Assembly (NCBI GenBank): GCA_021018815.1
Contig: JAITYX010000021.1
Location: 2,261,001 to 2,325,000 of the forward strand
DNA: 64,000 bases
Reading direction: 5' to 3'
Origin: Talinum fruticosum
Taxonomy: Eukaryota > Streptophyta > Magnoliopsida > Caryophyllales > Talinaceae
Below, piece after piece: positions 37,659 through 48,918 of the stretch. Numbering within the stretch: the first letter of the stretch is position 1; every line of letters starts with the position of its first letter. Below the pieces are notes generated by a model. That model searched no databases. It saw nothing but the letters and a program-made list of their open reading frames with translations, and was not told where the DNA came from. The position numbers and the translations under genes are program-made.

Positions 37659-39088
37659 TGTTGAAAGAAATATTATACCGCAAGTGCACGGCGTAGTTGT
37701 AGCTAGCCGGCAAGCACGAGTCGTGTCCACGAGAGTTGTGTTTCAAATATCAAAGCTAACCTAAACTTTTTAATCTAGGTAAAAACTCGGTTCGACAATG
37801 ATTTGGTTTTTAGATCAACTAATAACAAAATAACTAAAAGAAACCGATGAATAAAAAGCCTTAGATTGGAATTAATCACACTAATATGCCTGAAACTAGA
37901 ATCGAACACCGCTTGAGATTTGCCTATGCTAGTAGTTTAGAAGAGGGAGACACCAATTAAGCCTATATTCGCCAACTTTCGAAGGTCAAAGACTAATCTT
38001 GCACAATCCAATCACCTATTTTCATGGGATTAATAAAGGGCAAAATTACAATGAATGCATCTCACAACCCCCAATTAAAACCTTAATTATTTTCATATCA
38101 AAGTTCTAATCGTTCACAACATCATTCTAGGTAAGTTTTCATCTTTCGATGTTCCACAAAACCCTAATAAAAGCATATGAGTCCTCTCTCGAGGCAATCA
38201 ATGAAAGAGCGATGAACGAAGTGAATTCTAACCTAAAAAGCATAGAACAACCCAATTGGTACTCAATTCACGATTATCAAGGCATAATAGGGATCAATCC
38301 CAACCTAAGTAAAGAAATTAGCCCCTAAACATGATACTAAACAATTGACAAAGATTGGAGAAAATAGCCATAGAGAAACAAAGAGAAATTATGAAGAAAA
38401 GATAAAGAGAAGAAATTACGATTACCGAATAAAAAGTTTGATGCGATTCAATCATAAAAACTTGAAGTAGATGAACAATAAAGAGTGTTCTTGAGTCTCC
38501 TCTCAGAGCCCTCTCGAAACCCTAGCTAAATCTCTACATTATGGCATAGCATCCTTCAACAAATACAATTAGGAAACTTAAATAATCGCCGAAACAGATG
38601 AGTCGCACGGCCGTGCGAAAGCCGCACGAGGTACCGTGCGAAAAATCTGCCGCGTTCGTGCTCTCTGCTGTTTCGCACGGCCGTGCGGAAGTCGCACGGA
38701 GTACCGTGCGAAATTGCTTCACTCTCCGGTCGCTTCGCACGACTATGCGAAATGTGCACTGGGTACCATGCGAAATGCAGCAGCTTTCGGATGATTCGCA
38801 CGGCTCTGCGAAAGTCGCATAGGGGGCCGTGCAAGGTCTTTTGATGTGCTTTAGGCTTCTTCCTTGCCTCCTCTTGGGCCCGAACTCTCCTCTTCGTCGC
38901 TTTTCATCAAATTTGTCTCGAATCTCTCAAATTTAAGCCTAAAAACCTGAAATAAGGAGATTTACAAGCTTAGGTGACGATAAAGAGAAAATGAGCAAAA
39001 TCTAACCCAAAACTAAATAAATATCATTGAAATCATCATGGAATTGGATTAAATAATGCCTTAAAAACCAGCAAAACGAGGTTTATCA
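37659..39088 (-). repeat. LTR (downstream LTR of the element)
   Basis: Begins TGTTGAAAGAAATATTATACC and ends GAGGTTTATCA on the plus strand; 1430 bp. It contains an array of palindromic GC-rich units at 38603-38837. Confidence 0.93.
38603..38837. repeat. Palindromic tandem array inside LTR, copy 1
   Basis: Four units of about 60 bp, each starting with a palindrome such as TCGCACGGCCGTGCGA and followed by a second GTACCGTGCGAAA half. Each unit can form hairpins. The array is GC-rich in AT-rich surroundings. The partner array is at 43428-43660. Confidence 0.8.
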
Positions 39089-39103
39089 ACTCCCCATGCT
39101 TAG
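39089..39103 (-). other. Polypurine tract
   Basis: On the minus strand AAGCATGGGGAGT abuts the LTR start TGATAAACC, preceded by CTTGGGGACAAGCAAAAGCT, the form typical of plant Tat-lineage elements. Confidence 0.75.
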
Positions 39104-41113
39104 CTTTTGCTTGTCCCCAAGCAAGACTATCAATTAACGATCCCGGAGTTAAAACCTCGCACTCACCCTCTTCGAGTGACGAGTTAACAGTTCAATCAAT
39201 AGGGATGACCATGCACGAACACAACCTATTCAAAGAGTCATACTTCCATGAAAACTTGCTTGAAAATTTCAATGACTACAATGCTTGGTTGTAATGCACA
39301 ATTGTCTCATATTGAACTACAATAACATTCATGACGCCCTCAAACAAATGGCGAACTAGCTTGACTGGTGGAACCTCACTTTAGGAAATTGTGGATCACT
39401 CCATCTCATTTGAAATTTCTTTTTGAGGTTTGTCTCAACATCTCTTTCCCAAAACACAACCTACCATAGGCTTGGTCATATTCTCATTCTCCACCACTAT
39501 AGAGGCAAAAATGCAAGTGCAATCAAGAGGTCTTTCAAAGCTTGTAACGTGGCCAAGGTTCATTGGTAGAAAGGGGAACCAATTTGGGATATGTGGAGCT
39601 AGATAGCCGAGGCCTAACAGCTAAGGAGCAAAAAACACTTCCAAACATGACTAAAAACTTTCTCCCAATTCACCTCTTTAAACACAACATGCTTTAGAAC
39701 AACTTTTGAAATGAGCATACAACTTTTTTGAACTTTCCACATGCCAACCACTTATTTCTTCACTCTTTTTTTTTCAATTTTTTCAATCAATTTTTTTTCA
39801 TTCCTTTTTTTTTCAAAAATTCAAAACTTTCAGGAATAGATATAATTGGCATGGGAATCATAAACACTACTCAATTTCAAAGGAGTCTAAAAGGGGAACT
39901 TATCATTTTTTTTCAACATGGATCCCCAAATCAAAACTACAAACTGAATGAAACACTCCATCATTTAATCCAAAACCACCCAAAAGTATTGCTCCACTAG
40001 ACCCGGCTTAGGTATAGGAAATGTATATAGGCCATGGGTAAAGCGGATGCAGGTGTACCAAGAAATAGGTTAAGGCTCAAAGGGGTAGCAAAAGGGTATA
40101 AATAAATGGGACGACTTTTTGGCTCATGTAGCTTGAAAACAAATTAATGCCTCTATCATATTACACAATGCACATGCCAAGTGTAGTCTCAAAGAGAAAC
40201 AGAGCAAGTTCTAGAGGTATGCATCAAGGAAGAGTCACACAAAGAATGAAACATGAGACTAAAATTGATGAATTAGTCTATAAGGCTCAAAGTCTCACGG
40301 GCTTGTCCACCACAGTCAATAACTAGCTCAAAGATTTACCACATGCTCAAGTTTGACCAATCATGTAAAGTAATTCTCAAAGACACCGGCAAGCAACTCA
40401 AGACATCACAATCAAATTCATTCGCAAGTTCATTTCCACACAAAGTCTCTACTAAGAATGGACAATCAAATCATGCACAATCACGCCCAAAGATCAACTA
40501 TCACAATTCACATCATCATCACGAGAGGGGTTTTCAAAACTATCTCTTTTTGTTTTTTTTTTAAAGCAAGGAAAACTAACTAAAAGAAACTCACGGAAAA
40601 GGAAACGAAGAAAGGGTGGAACGTGGTTACCTCAATTGCTTACAGATGCCCATCGCCTCGTGTCGCTTTTTGTGAGTACATCAAAAGAAAGAAAAATATA
40701 TATACAATGCAAATCCTAACTAATATGCTCATGCTTAGTCCTATATGCAAGAAACAGGAAGGAAATAAGGAAAACAAAAACTAATGCGACTACATGAATG
40801 CATTGCTAACTATATGCATCTAAACTACCCTCAAATCATCCAACAATCACCAAATTTCTCGCAACTCATGCAGACAATCAAATCAAATGTCAATGAATGC
40901 CAATGAAGAACCCCCATGCTTGAGTCATTCATTGTCCCCAATGAAAGAAGTATGCGAGAAAAAGAGGGGAAGGGTATACCAGGTTAGGTACTGGGTGCAC
41001 CTAAACTAATGCCTCCTGAAATAGTACTAAGAAGGTTCGAGGAGCATCGGTCACTCCTCCTCATCTCAAGATCAAGCTCCAACTCGGATGCTGTCGGAGC
41101 TCTAAGGAGCTTA
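39104..41113 (-). other. Non-coding interior of the LTR element
   Basis: About 2 kb between the gag-like frames and the polypurine tract, AT-rich, with no polymerase motif. The missing pol region explains why the element is non-autonomous. Confidence 0.6.
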
Positions 41114-42364
41114 TCAAATTCTTGAGCACAAAACTCGGATGAATGTAAATAAGAGAACACAACAGACAAATATGTCAATGATATTTAGTGATCTCTTAAA
41201 TTTATCAAAAGCCTTAGAAAAATCAAACGAGTGATCAAAGAAGCTAGTCCACATGATTTTTCTAGGCATGTCCTCTAGGTAAACATGAAAAGGGTTAAAG
41301 GAAGGAATGTAACCTCCAAAGGTTCCTAGGGACACAATGTTGTCAACCACATCCCCATCAAGTATGCTAGACGAGTAATTCTCATTGCCCACATCTAAAT
41401 CAGAATCACAAAGCACAAAGGTAGTGGGCTCGGAGAAATGATACTCGGGGAGGGAAGGGTAGTGAACAAATAGGGAAGTAGGGATCAAAGTAAGTGGGTT
41501 GGGGGCACATGATCATCAACATCAAGACTAGTAGGCGATGCCTCAACCACAACCACCTCACATGACTCCCTTATAGGAGTCTCCCGATCAAACACCTCAA
41601 CTAAAGCATCTTCCGATTCACAATATAAATCACCCTCACCATCTAAACTAGCATCAACACCAAAGGTAGACTCGGTGTTGTTCTTTTGTGTACTAGGTAA
41701 GGATGGAGCAACTGTGGGTAATGTAGTAAAGGGAGGGTTAATCTCTTTCTCTAGTCCGGATTCTAAAGAAAAGGAGGACTCATCATTGTCATCATCATAG
41801 AAAAATGCCTCAATTTTAGCGAGAACCAAGACTAAGATCGGTTTCATATGATAGGTCGGACTCCCTAATCTTATTAAGACAAGTAAGTTGCTCAATTTGG
41901 TCATTCATAGCCCTTATCATTTTATAACAATTAGCGTAGCATTCAGGAGATAAAGTATCATAATAAGGACAAGAACTAGTATCATGATCGGAAGAGTTAC
42001 ACTTTTCACACCAAAGAGGGGTAGGATCGGGAATACAAGGGGATTGGATGTAAGATCTAGCATGATAATCATAAGGGTCGGGACAAGAAAATCCAGAATC
42101 GGTACATGCCTTTTCAAATTCACAAGTATCCCAAGCAATCCATTCAAGTAAATCCCAAGCTTCATCAACACTTTTAGCACAAAAATCCCAATACTCTAAA
42201 ATAGTACGGGTTTCACTATTCACACCCTCATAGACAACATTCAATACTTCCCATTTCTCCAAACAGTTACTAGAAAGAGCAAGAAAAGCATTAAGTCGAT
42301 CAAAATATCGATAAAATAATTCATGCTCATACTCGCGGATAATGGTAAGTAGACATGCTTTCAA
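41114..42364 (-). pseudogene. gag-like region of the LTR element
   Basis: Three overlapping minus-strand frames cover 42364-41816, 41904-41485 and 41488-41114. The first has NCLEKWEVLNVVYEGVN, as in plant gag proteins, then a zinc-knuckle-like CEKCNSSDHDTSSC. The second is acidic (FFYDDDNDESSFSLES). The third ends in a hydrophobic helix (FVCCVLLFTFIRVLC). The second-to-third break falls on a G5 run at 41501-41505. The breaks may be decay or consensus error. No catalytic domain is present. Confidence 0.65.
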
Positions 42365-42460
42365 TTTTTATTTTTTTTGAATTTTTGGAATTTTTGGAAT
42401 TTTCAATTAAATGCCTAAACTAGAATGCTCAAGTAAGCTCCAATACTGAAACGAAACAAC

Positions 42461-42478
42461 TCCCCGGCAATGGCGCCA
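42461..42478 (-). other. Primer-binding site
   Basis: Minus strand TGGCGCCATTGCCGGGGA, six bases inside the LTR, complementary in style to the tRNA 3' end used by Tat/Athila-type elements. It fixes the element's orientation. Confidence 0.85.
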
Positions 42479-42484
42479 AAAACT

Positions 42485-43913
42485 TGTTGAAAGAAATATT
42501 ATACCGCAAGTGCACGGCGTAGTTGTAGCTAGCCGACAAGCACAGGTCGTGTCCACAGAGAGTTGTGTTTCAAATATCAAAGCTAACCTAAACTTTCTAA
42601 TCTAGGTAAAAACTCGGTTCGACAATGATTTGGTTTTTAGATCAACTAATAACAAAATAACTAAAAGAAACCGATGAATAAAAAGCCTTAGATTGGGATT
42701 AATCACACTAATATGCCTGAAACTAGAATCGAACACCGCTTGAGATTTGCCTATGCTAGTAGTTTAGAAGAGGGAGACACCAATTAAGCCTATCTTCGCC
42801 GACTTTCGAAGGTCAAAGACTAATCTTGCACAATCCAATCACCTATTTTCATGGGATTAATAAAGGGCAAAATTACAATGAATGCATCTCACAACCCCCA
42901 ATTAAAACCTTAATTATTTTCATATCAAAGTTCTAATCGTTCACAACATCATTCTAGGTAAGTTTTCATCTTTTGATGTTCCACAAAACCCTAATAAAAG
43001 CATATGAGTCCTCTCTCGAGGCAATCAATGAAAGAGCGATGAACGAAGTGAATTCTAACCTAAAAAGCATAGAACAACCCAATTGGTACTCAATTCACGA
43101 TTATCAAGGCATAATAGGGATCAATCCCAACCTAAGTAAAGAAATTAGCCCCTAAACATGATACTAAACAATTGACAAAGATTGGAGAAAATAGCCATAG
43201 AGAAACAAAGAGAAATTATGAAGAAAAGATAAAGAGAAGAAATTACGATTACCGAATAAAAAGTTTGATGCGATTCAATCATAAAAACTTGAAGTAGATG
43301 AACAATAAAGAGTGTTCTTGAGTCTCCTCTCGGAGCCCTCTCGAAGCCCTAGCTAAATCTCTACATTATGGCATAGCATCCTTCAACAAATACAATTAGG
43401 AAACTTAAATAATCGCCGAAACAGTAGTCGCACGGCCGTGCGAAAGCCGCACGAGGTACCGTGCGAAAAATCTGCCGCGTTCGTGCTCTCTGCTCGTTTC
43501 GCACGGCCGTGCGGAAGTCGCACGGGTACCGTGCGAAATTGCTTCACTCTCGGGTCGCTTCGCACGGCTGTGCGAAATGTGCATTAGGTACCGTGCGAAA
43601 TGCAGCAGCTTTCGGATGATTCGCACGGCTGTGCGAAAGTCGCACGGGGGCCGTGCAAGGTCTTTTGATGTGCTTTAGGCTTCTTCCTTGCCTCCTCTTG
43701 GGCCCGAACTCTCCTCTTCGTCGCTTTTCATCAAATTTGTCTCGAATCTCTCGAATTTAAGCCCAAAAACCTGAAATAAGGAGATTTACGAGCTTAGGTG
43801 ACGATAAAGAGAAAATGAGCAAAATCTAACCCAAAACTAAATAAATATCATTGAAATCATCATGGAATTGGATTAAATAATGCCTTAAAAACCAGCAAAA
43901 ACGAGGTTTATCA
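42485..43913 (-). repeat. LTR (upstream LTR of the element)
   Basis: Nearly identical to 37659-39088, 1429 bp. It differs by scattered substitutions and small indels. It contains the second palindromic array. Confidence 0.93.
43428..43660. repeat. Palindromic tandem array inside LTR, copy 2
   Basis: Counterpart of the array at 38603-38837, again with four units. Several palindromes are more perfect here (for example TTCGCACGGCTGTGCGAA). Confidence 0.8.
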
Positions 43914-43918
43914 CGCAG

Positions 43919-45672
43919 CTAAACACCTACCCTTGCAATTAAAGAAAGTGAGAAATTAACCTTATGGCAATCCCATCATTATGGTACTATATTATATAAA
44001 AATGATAGCAGACCTCGTGTTAATTTTATTTTACTAGTCGGCATCTCCATTATTTAGGGCGTATACAACGTAATTAGTTGATTAATTAGTAGGATAAATA
44101 GTATTTTGTCGATAACCTGGTACCAATTGCAAGAACAATATTAAGATATAATTCAAAGAACCTGGTTCGGATCGAACGCATGATCAATGTTTTAAGTCAT
44201 GCCATTGACGACGTGTACACTCACGATATGATATTTACTTCAACCAATTGTACCGCCCCCTTTTAACAAAAGAAAAAAGGAAAAGTGTAATCATGTTCAG
44301 TCTTTTTCTAAGGGAATTTGGTACATTTTATCAATCAACATTCATCTCATCTAGAATTAAATATTTCACGTATGAATAAATCGAAAATATTTAAATATAT
44401 AACTACTTGAAAAAGTTAATGATTAGCTAGTACATACTTATCTTTTATTACATAATAATTTGTCCGAAAATTCATACAGGATATTTTAAATTCAAGATAA
44501 AAATATATAAATACTTTAGAAGATTAGAGAAGAGTAATCTAATCACATGCTTATAAGTTTATGTCAATACTTTTATACATGTTAAAAGAAGTATATCTTT
44601 TTTTATTATCACTATTCCCCAAATATGTCTTAACTAATTTAAATACCTTTAGTTAAATTTTATTTATTTCTCATAATATCGATATTGAACACCTAAACCA
44701 ATTTAAAAAATAGAAAATAATATATTTTACGTTGACATAGAAAGGTCATAATCCCTTGTTATGAGTTTTGCTCAATCTATTTATCATATATATACAACAA
44801 AACATAAATTATATTCATCAAAATAGTTTAATACATTAAAATATTTAGGAAGAGTTTCTTCTATATCATGCAAGATATGCATGTATCAAATTAAATATTT
44901 TATGAAACTATCTCAAATAGTATAATAGGCATTTTAATTCAAACTAAAGGGATTATAATATGAACTTAGGTCCATAATATAAGAATTGATGGTGAGTCGG
45001 TTGGGGGATCAACCTAGTCATATAATTGTAAGAATCCAATCTACAAATATTTCATTTTTTCTCTATTTTATTCACTTATGCAAATTTCAATTATACTAGT
45101 GTCATGCCCTTACGATGTAAGGACTTTAATTATTTTCTATTTTAATCATATACTTTTTATTTTGAACTAACATCTATACATTGATTCTATTCAACTTTTG
45201 TAAATTATAAAAAGGTATATTAATGCATATATGGAATGATAATGTTTGAATATTAACAAAATTATTTTTATATTAATACAATCAATTAATTCATGATATA
45301 TAATTTCATATAAATTAATTATTTAAAACATAATTAATGCATTGCTTACATAACCACAATATTTATGACACATCGCCATATAAGTATCTTATGGGTCATT
45401 CATATGGAGCTTCTACCCAACTTTTAATATATATGGAATGATATTGATAACACAATTAATACGGATTGAATTAATAGTATTGATACTTATCACTTTTAAA
45501 CAATGCACGGTTGTGCTTTTGAAATATAAATTCTATTTTTTATTACTCTATAATAATTTAATTCAATGATCAAAACATTGAAATAAAATCATATGCTACA
45601 TAATACATCGCAGTAGTCCTTAGTTTATCAAGCCTATAGGCTGCTTTATTTTGCATGAACGGATAAGAATTA
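43919..45672. other. Intergenic, very AT-rich
   Basis: No gene or clear repeat recognised between the LTR element and CPT-B. The last bases contain the CPT-B 3' UTR. Confidence 0.4.
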
Positions 45673-46976
45673 TTATTTGCCAAAGCGCCTCCCACACTGT
45701 TGAAACCAACGCAAGGCATCAAGGAACTCAGCTTCTCCGAACTCAAAATACAACAAATCGGAGAAGTAGAGCTCGGTATGAGCCAACTGCCAGAGATAGA
45801 AATTGCTGAACCTGCGCTTTCCGCCACACCGTACCATAAGATCCGGGTCGGGGATATCCGCCATGAGGCTGCTAGTCGATAGTTGTTGTTGTACCAAAGC
45901 CTCGTCGACGTCTTCGGCCTCGATCTCCCCAGCCATGGCCTTCCTGCCTATGCTTTGGGCAGCTTCCACGATGTCCCATCTTCCCCCATATATCATGTGG
46001 TAAATCATGTGTAGTGTTTTCCCACTCTTCGTTCCCTCTTCCACTCCTTTTATTACATCTTGTAAGGACTCCGGAAGCCTCCGCTTCTCTCCTATTACTG
46101 ATACTTTTATGCCTTGCCTGTTTCCATCAACTATCATACAGTTACATATCCTTTACACAACACTAGATGTATATATGTCGGTTTTTTTTAAGTCATATGT
46201 GATTTATATTGATAATTTTTTAATAAAATAAATTTTAAATATTAATTTTTTTAATTTATTAAAAAATATTTTTAATAAGATTAGTGTAATACGTATGATT
46301 AAAAATATAAGCAATAGACCTCAAATTCCATATATTCCTTGATCAAGCCATGGCCCATGTATTACATTTGGTCATCGTGTTTCATGTGGTACGATTGCAT
46401 GTTAGTTATGATTGATGAAAGTGGATATTTGCTCAACAAAAACTTCTACCACTTTCCTCATAAACAGTATTAATTCATGATTATCATAATGTTGGCAGTT
46501 GAAACTGTATACTTTTAAAAAAAATAATGATAATTATAAGAGCATAAATTAAGTAATATAGAGTTATAACTGGATAATCGTATTTGGTAAACAGTTATAG
46601 CTATTTATATCAATTATTCGTGTTAACCCTTTACATAAATTACTTGAAAAAAAAAGCATAATGCTGACATTAGCATATTATAACAAAGTTATGTGACAAA
46701 AAACACAATCTCGAAAAGCTAATGGTAAAAAGCTAGTTCAGCAAGCATCAAATTTAATTTTTGACTAAGCTAATTTGGGTCTAAAAAGCTCTTTTCGATT
46801 AAAAAAATATCTAAAAAACTGTTTACTAAATACCTCCAATATTGAGATGTTGTTAGTAGTATATTTACCTAATAAAATTTTCCCAGTTATCCTCCAAACT
46901 TTCTTGGAATTGCCTGAAAATCAAATCCTTGGCCTCCTGGAAACCGAGAAAAAGTGGTTCAGGGTATTGCATAATC

Positions 46977-47020
<44 letters not shown>

Positions 47021-47544
47021 CTGGTATTTAGAAAATGATAAAAAGATAAAAAAAGTCTTACTAGAGAGCGTTTCCAGGTGCAAGTAGCAAAGACAGACCA
47101 GGAGGCAGTAGGAATTCCGAGTTTGATACAAAGTTCGGCCAACATAATATATCTACGGTAGAAGGGCTGATAGGTGAGCTCCCATCCGTTTTTCTCGCAC
47201 CACCTTCGGTTCCCATCCAACACCACCATTACATGCTTCGGCATCTGCTCTGCTTGGAGCCCCGCCCATTTCAAGTACTCGTCATTGGGTCCGTTATCCT
47301 TTATCGGGTTCTCATTTGTACCCTTCCCTGCTATCACACTGCCACCTGCAGTGTCATTTCTGGCACTGTAGGCGGCTACGGGAACGACGGTGCGACAAGA
47401 AAGAGGGGCCCAGGTCTGGCACAGGGGTAGAGCTAATATTTGTCTAAGTATGGTCGAGGTAGATGTAGGAGAGAGGAGACTTTTACCCCTACCCATCATC
47501 AGTGGGGGTTGTGAATATTTTGTCGAGCGAATTAGAGTAAGCAT
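45673..47544 (-). CDS. CPT-B: cis-prenyltransferase, intact frame
   Basis: Exons: 47544-47062, 46936-46869 (68 nt) and 46117-45673, total 996 nt, 331 residues, no frame break. The N-terminus (KYSQPPLMMGRGK, then Ser/Thr-rich) looks like a plastid transit peptide and is shared in style with CPT-A, -F and -G. Motif I is VVLDGNRRW with Asp110. The following loop is FATCTWKR, so Ser71 and Asn74 of E. coli UppS are replaced by Ala and Thr. Exon 3 has MIYGGRWDI, PDPDLMVRCGGKRRFSNF and HTELYF, so the Arg and Ser of the homoallylic site are kept. Exon 3 is 445 nt, two codons longer than in A, D and G, a trait shared with CPT-F. The start MLTLIRSTKY matches its relatives; an in-frame ATG at 47559 adds five residues. 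Intron 2 contains the MITE at 46580-46833. Head-to-head with CPT-C. Confidence 0.92.
46580..46833. mobile_element. MITE inside CPT-B intron 2
   Basis: Terminal inverted repeats: left GTATTTGGTAAACAGTTAT, right (reverse complemented) GTATTTAGTAAACAGTT. About 254 bp, AT-rich, non-coding. No certain target duplication, so the superfamily is open (hAT-like guess). Confidence 0.6.
46979..47014. repeat. (AT)n microsatellite in CPT-B intron 1
   Basis: About 17 AT units between exons 1 and 2 of CPT-B. Confidence 0.9.
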
Positions 47545-48195
47545 GGTTCTGTCACTCAAATCTAAATTTTCTCGATTTTGATTTCTTCTCTAATTGAACC
47601 CGTGACGTCTCAATACTATTAGAATCCGAGAGCGACATAATTTATCATGTCAATTATTTGGAGTGGGGTTTAATAAGAGGTACCCGTGATTCTCGTGGAT
47701 TCCTTCCTTTCATTGAATTTTTTAGGTGATGATTTACGTTGGAGGAGATATTTATGTATTTTGTCTCAATCTAAATTAATAGGTCATATGTTAAATCATT
47801 GAAATATTAACTATTATAATTAATTACTGTATCAAATCGTAAAATTGTGCTCGTCATTTACCTCGAGGATTATAATTGATATCGTGATTAGATGATATAT
47901 TATATGCGTAATTGTATAATTGTAAAAAAATTATTGATGAAAAGGTAATAATACACAATTTATGAGCAGTAATACCTTTTATTATTAAATTATATTTTTT
48001 TCATTTAATGCATAATAATATAATTTTTAAGACAAAATTTATCATTTTGCCTTTTCTTTTTTGATACTATTATTAAATAAATTTATATTATTAAATACTT
48101 TATTTTAGTTAGATTTATTATATTATATTTTATATATGGTGATTATTATACCTGTAATTGTACATAAAGATCGAAAACTACAACGAATAGGTGAA

Positions 48196-48250
<55 letters not shown>

Positions 48251-48918
48251 ATAAATAAATAAATAAATAAAATAAAATAATTGTGGTGCTAATAAAATCT
48301 GGATTTATTAGTTGGGATGAACATCCTGATCGAATAAAATAGGAGTCTTTAGTTAAGATAAATTTGTTGTTTGATTTTGGAAGATATATATCACTATATA
48401 TGCTATTGAGAATATATATAAAATTAGACGTGTAGTTATGTTGACAACACAGTTGATCAATTAGTGATTCCTTGTTCTGTGGCTCATTTTGTAGCTAGGC
48501 TGAGACTTGATGATGATAGATGTCAATTTTTTCGATGATATATTACCATTTGACGTGATTGTGCTATCAGAATTTAATAAGATGAATTTATAATGGGAGC
48601 CGCCTTTTACGTTAAAAAAAAATAAAATAGTGATTCCTCGTTTTTCCTTTTTGTATTTGATAAACAATCAAACTTTGCAACATCCCTTTCTTGGGCGGCT
48701 AGCTTGCTTTAATTTCATCGTTGTTTTTATTCCAAAAAAAAGGTCTACATGGAAATGTTTTCCTCGTTGTTGTAATTCGTAAAACTTTATCCTGTTGACA
48801 TTTTTTAATGTTTTTGGGGAACTATATGTAGATGGGCTTAGCTTTGGGTTTGGCACATCACACTAAGCTCCATCAATTGCACACATACACCATTTAGTAA
48901 TTAAGGATTAAATTAAAA
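47545..48918. other. Divergent promoter region between CPT-B and CPT-C
   Basis: 1.37 kb shared by two genes reading away from each other. It contains an (AAT)n tract at about 48198-48246 and an adjoining AAAT-type tract. No gene recognised. A TATATG-like stretch near 48825 might serve CPT-C. Confidence 0.45.
48198..48290. repeat. (AAT)n / (AAAT)n microsatellite
   Basis: About 15 AAT units followed by AAAT/AAATA units, in the space between CPT-B and CPT-C. Confidence 0.9.

Larger units (their letters stand above)
37654..43918 (-). mobile_element. Complete non-autonomous Ty3/gypsy LTR retrotransposon (Tat/Ogre-like), 6.25 kb
   Basis: Two near-identical LTRs of about 1430 bp (37659-39088 and 42485-43913) have TG..CA ends and are flanked by the perfect 5-bp duplication CGCAG (37654-37658 and 43914-43918). 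On the minus strand the primer-binding site and polypurine tract sit correctly, so the element reads right to left. The 3.4-kb interior has gag-like frames only and no recognisable protease, RT or integrase, so it must depend on a related autonomous element. The few differences between the LTRs indicate a fairly young insertion. It lies between CPT-A and CPT-B. Confidence 0.93.

Noticed and set aside
38534..38834. Open frames within the LTR palindrome array
   Set aside because: They arise from the tandem GC-rich units and occur in both LTRs.
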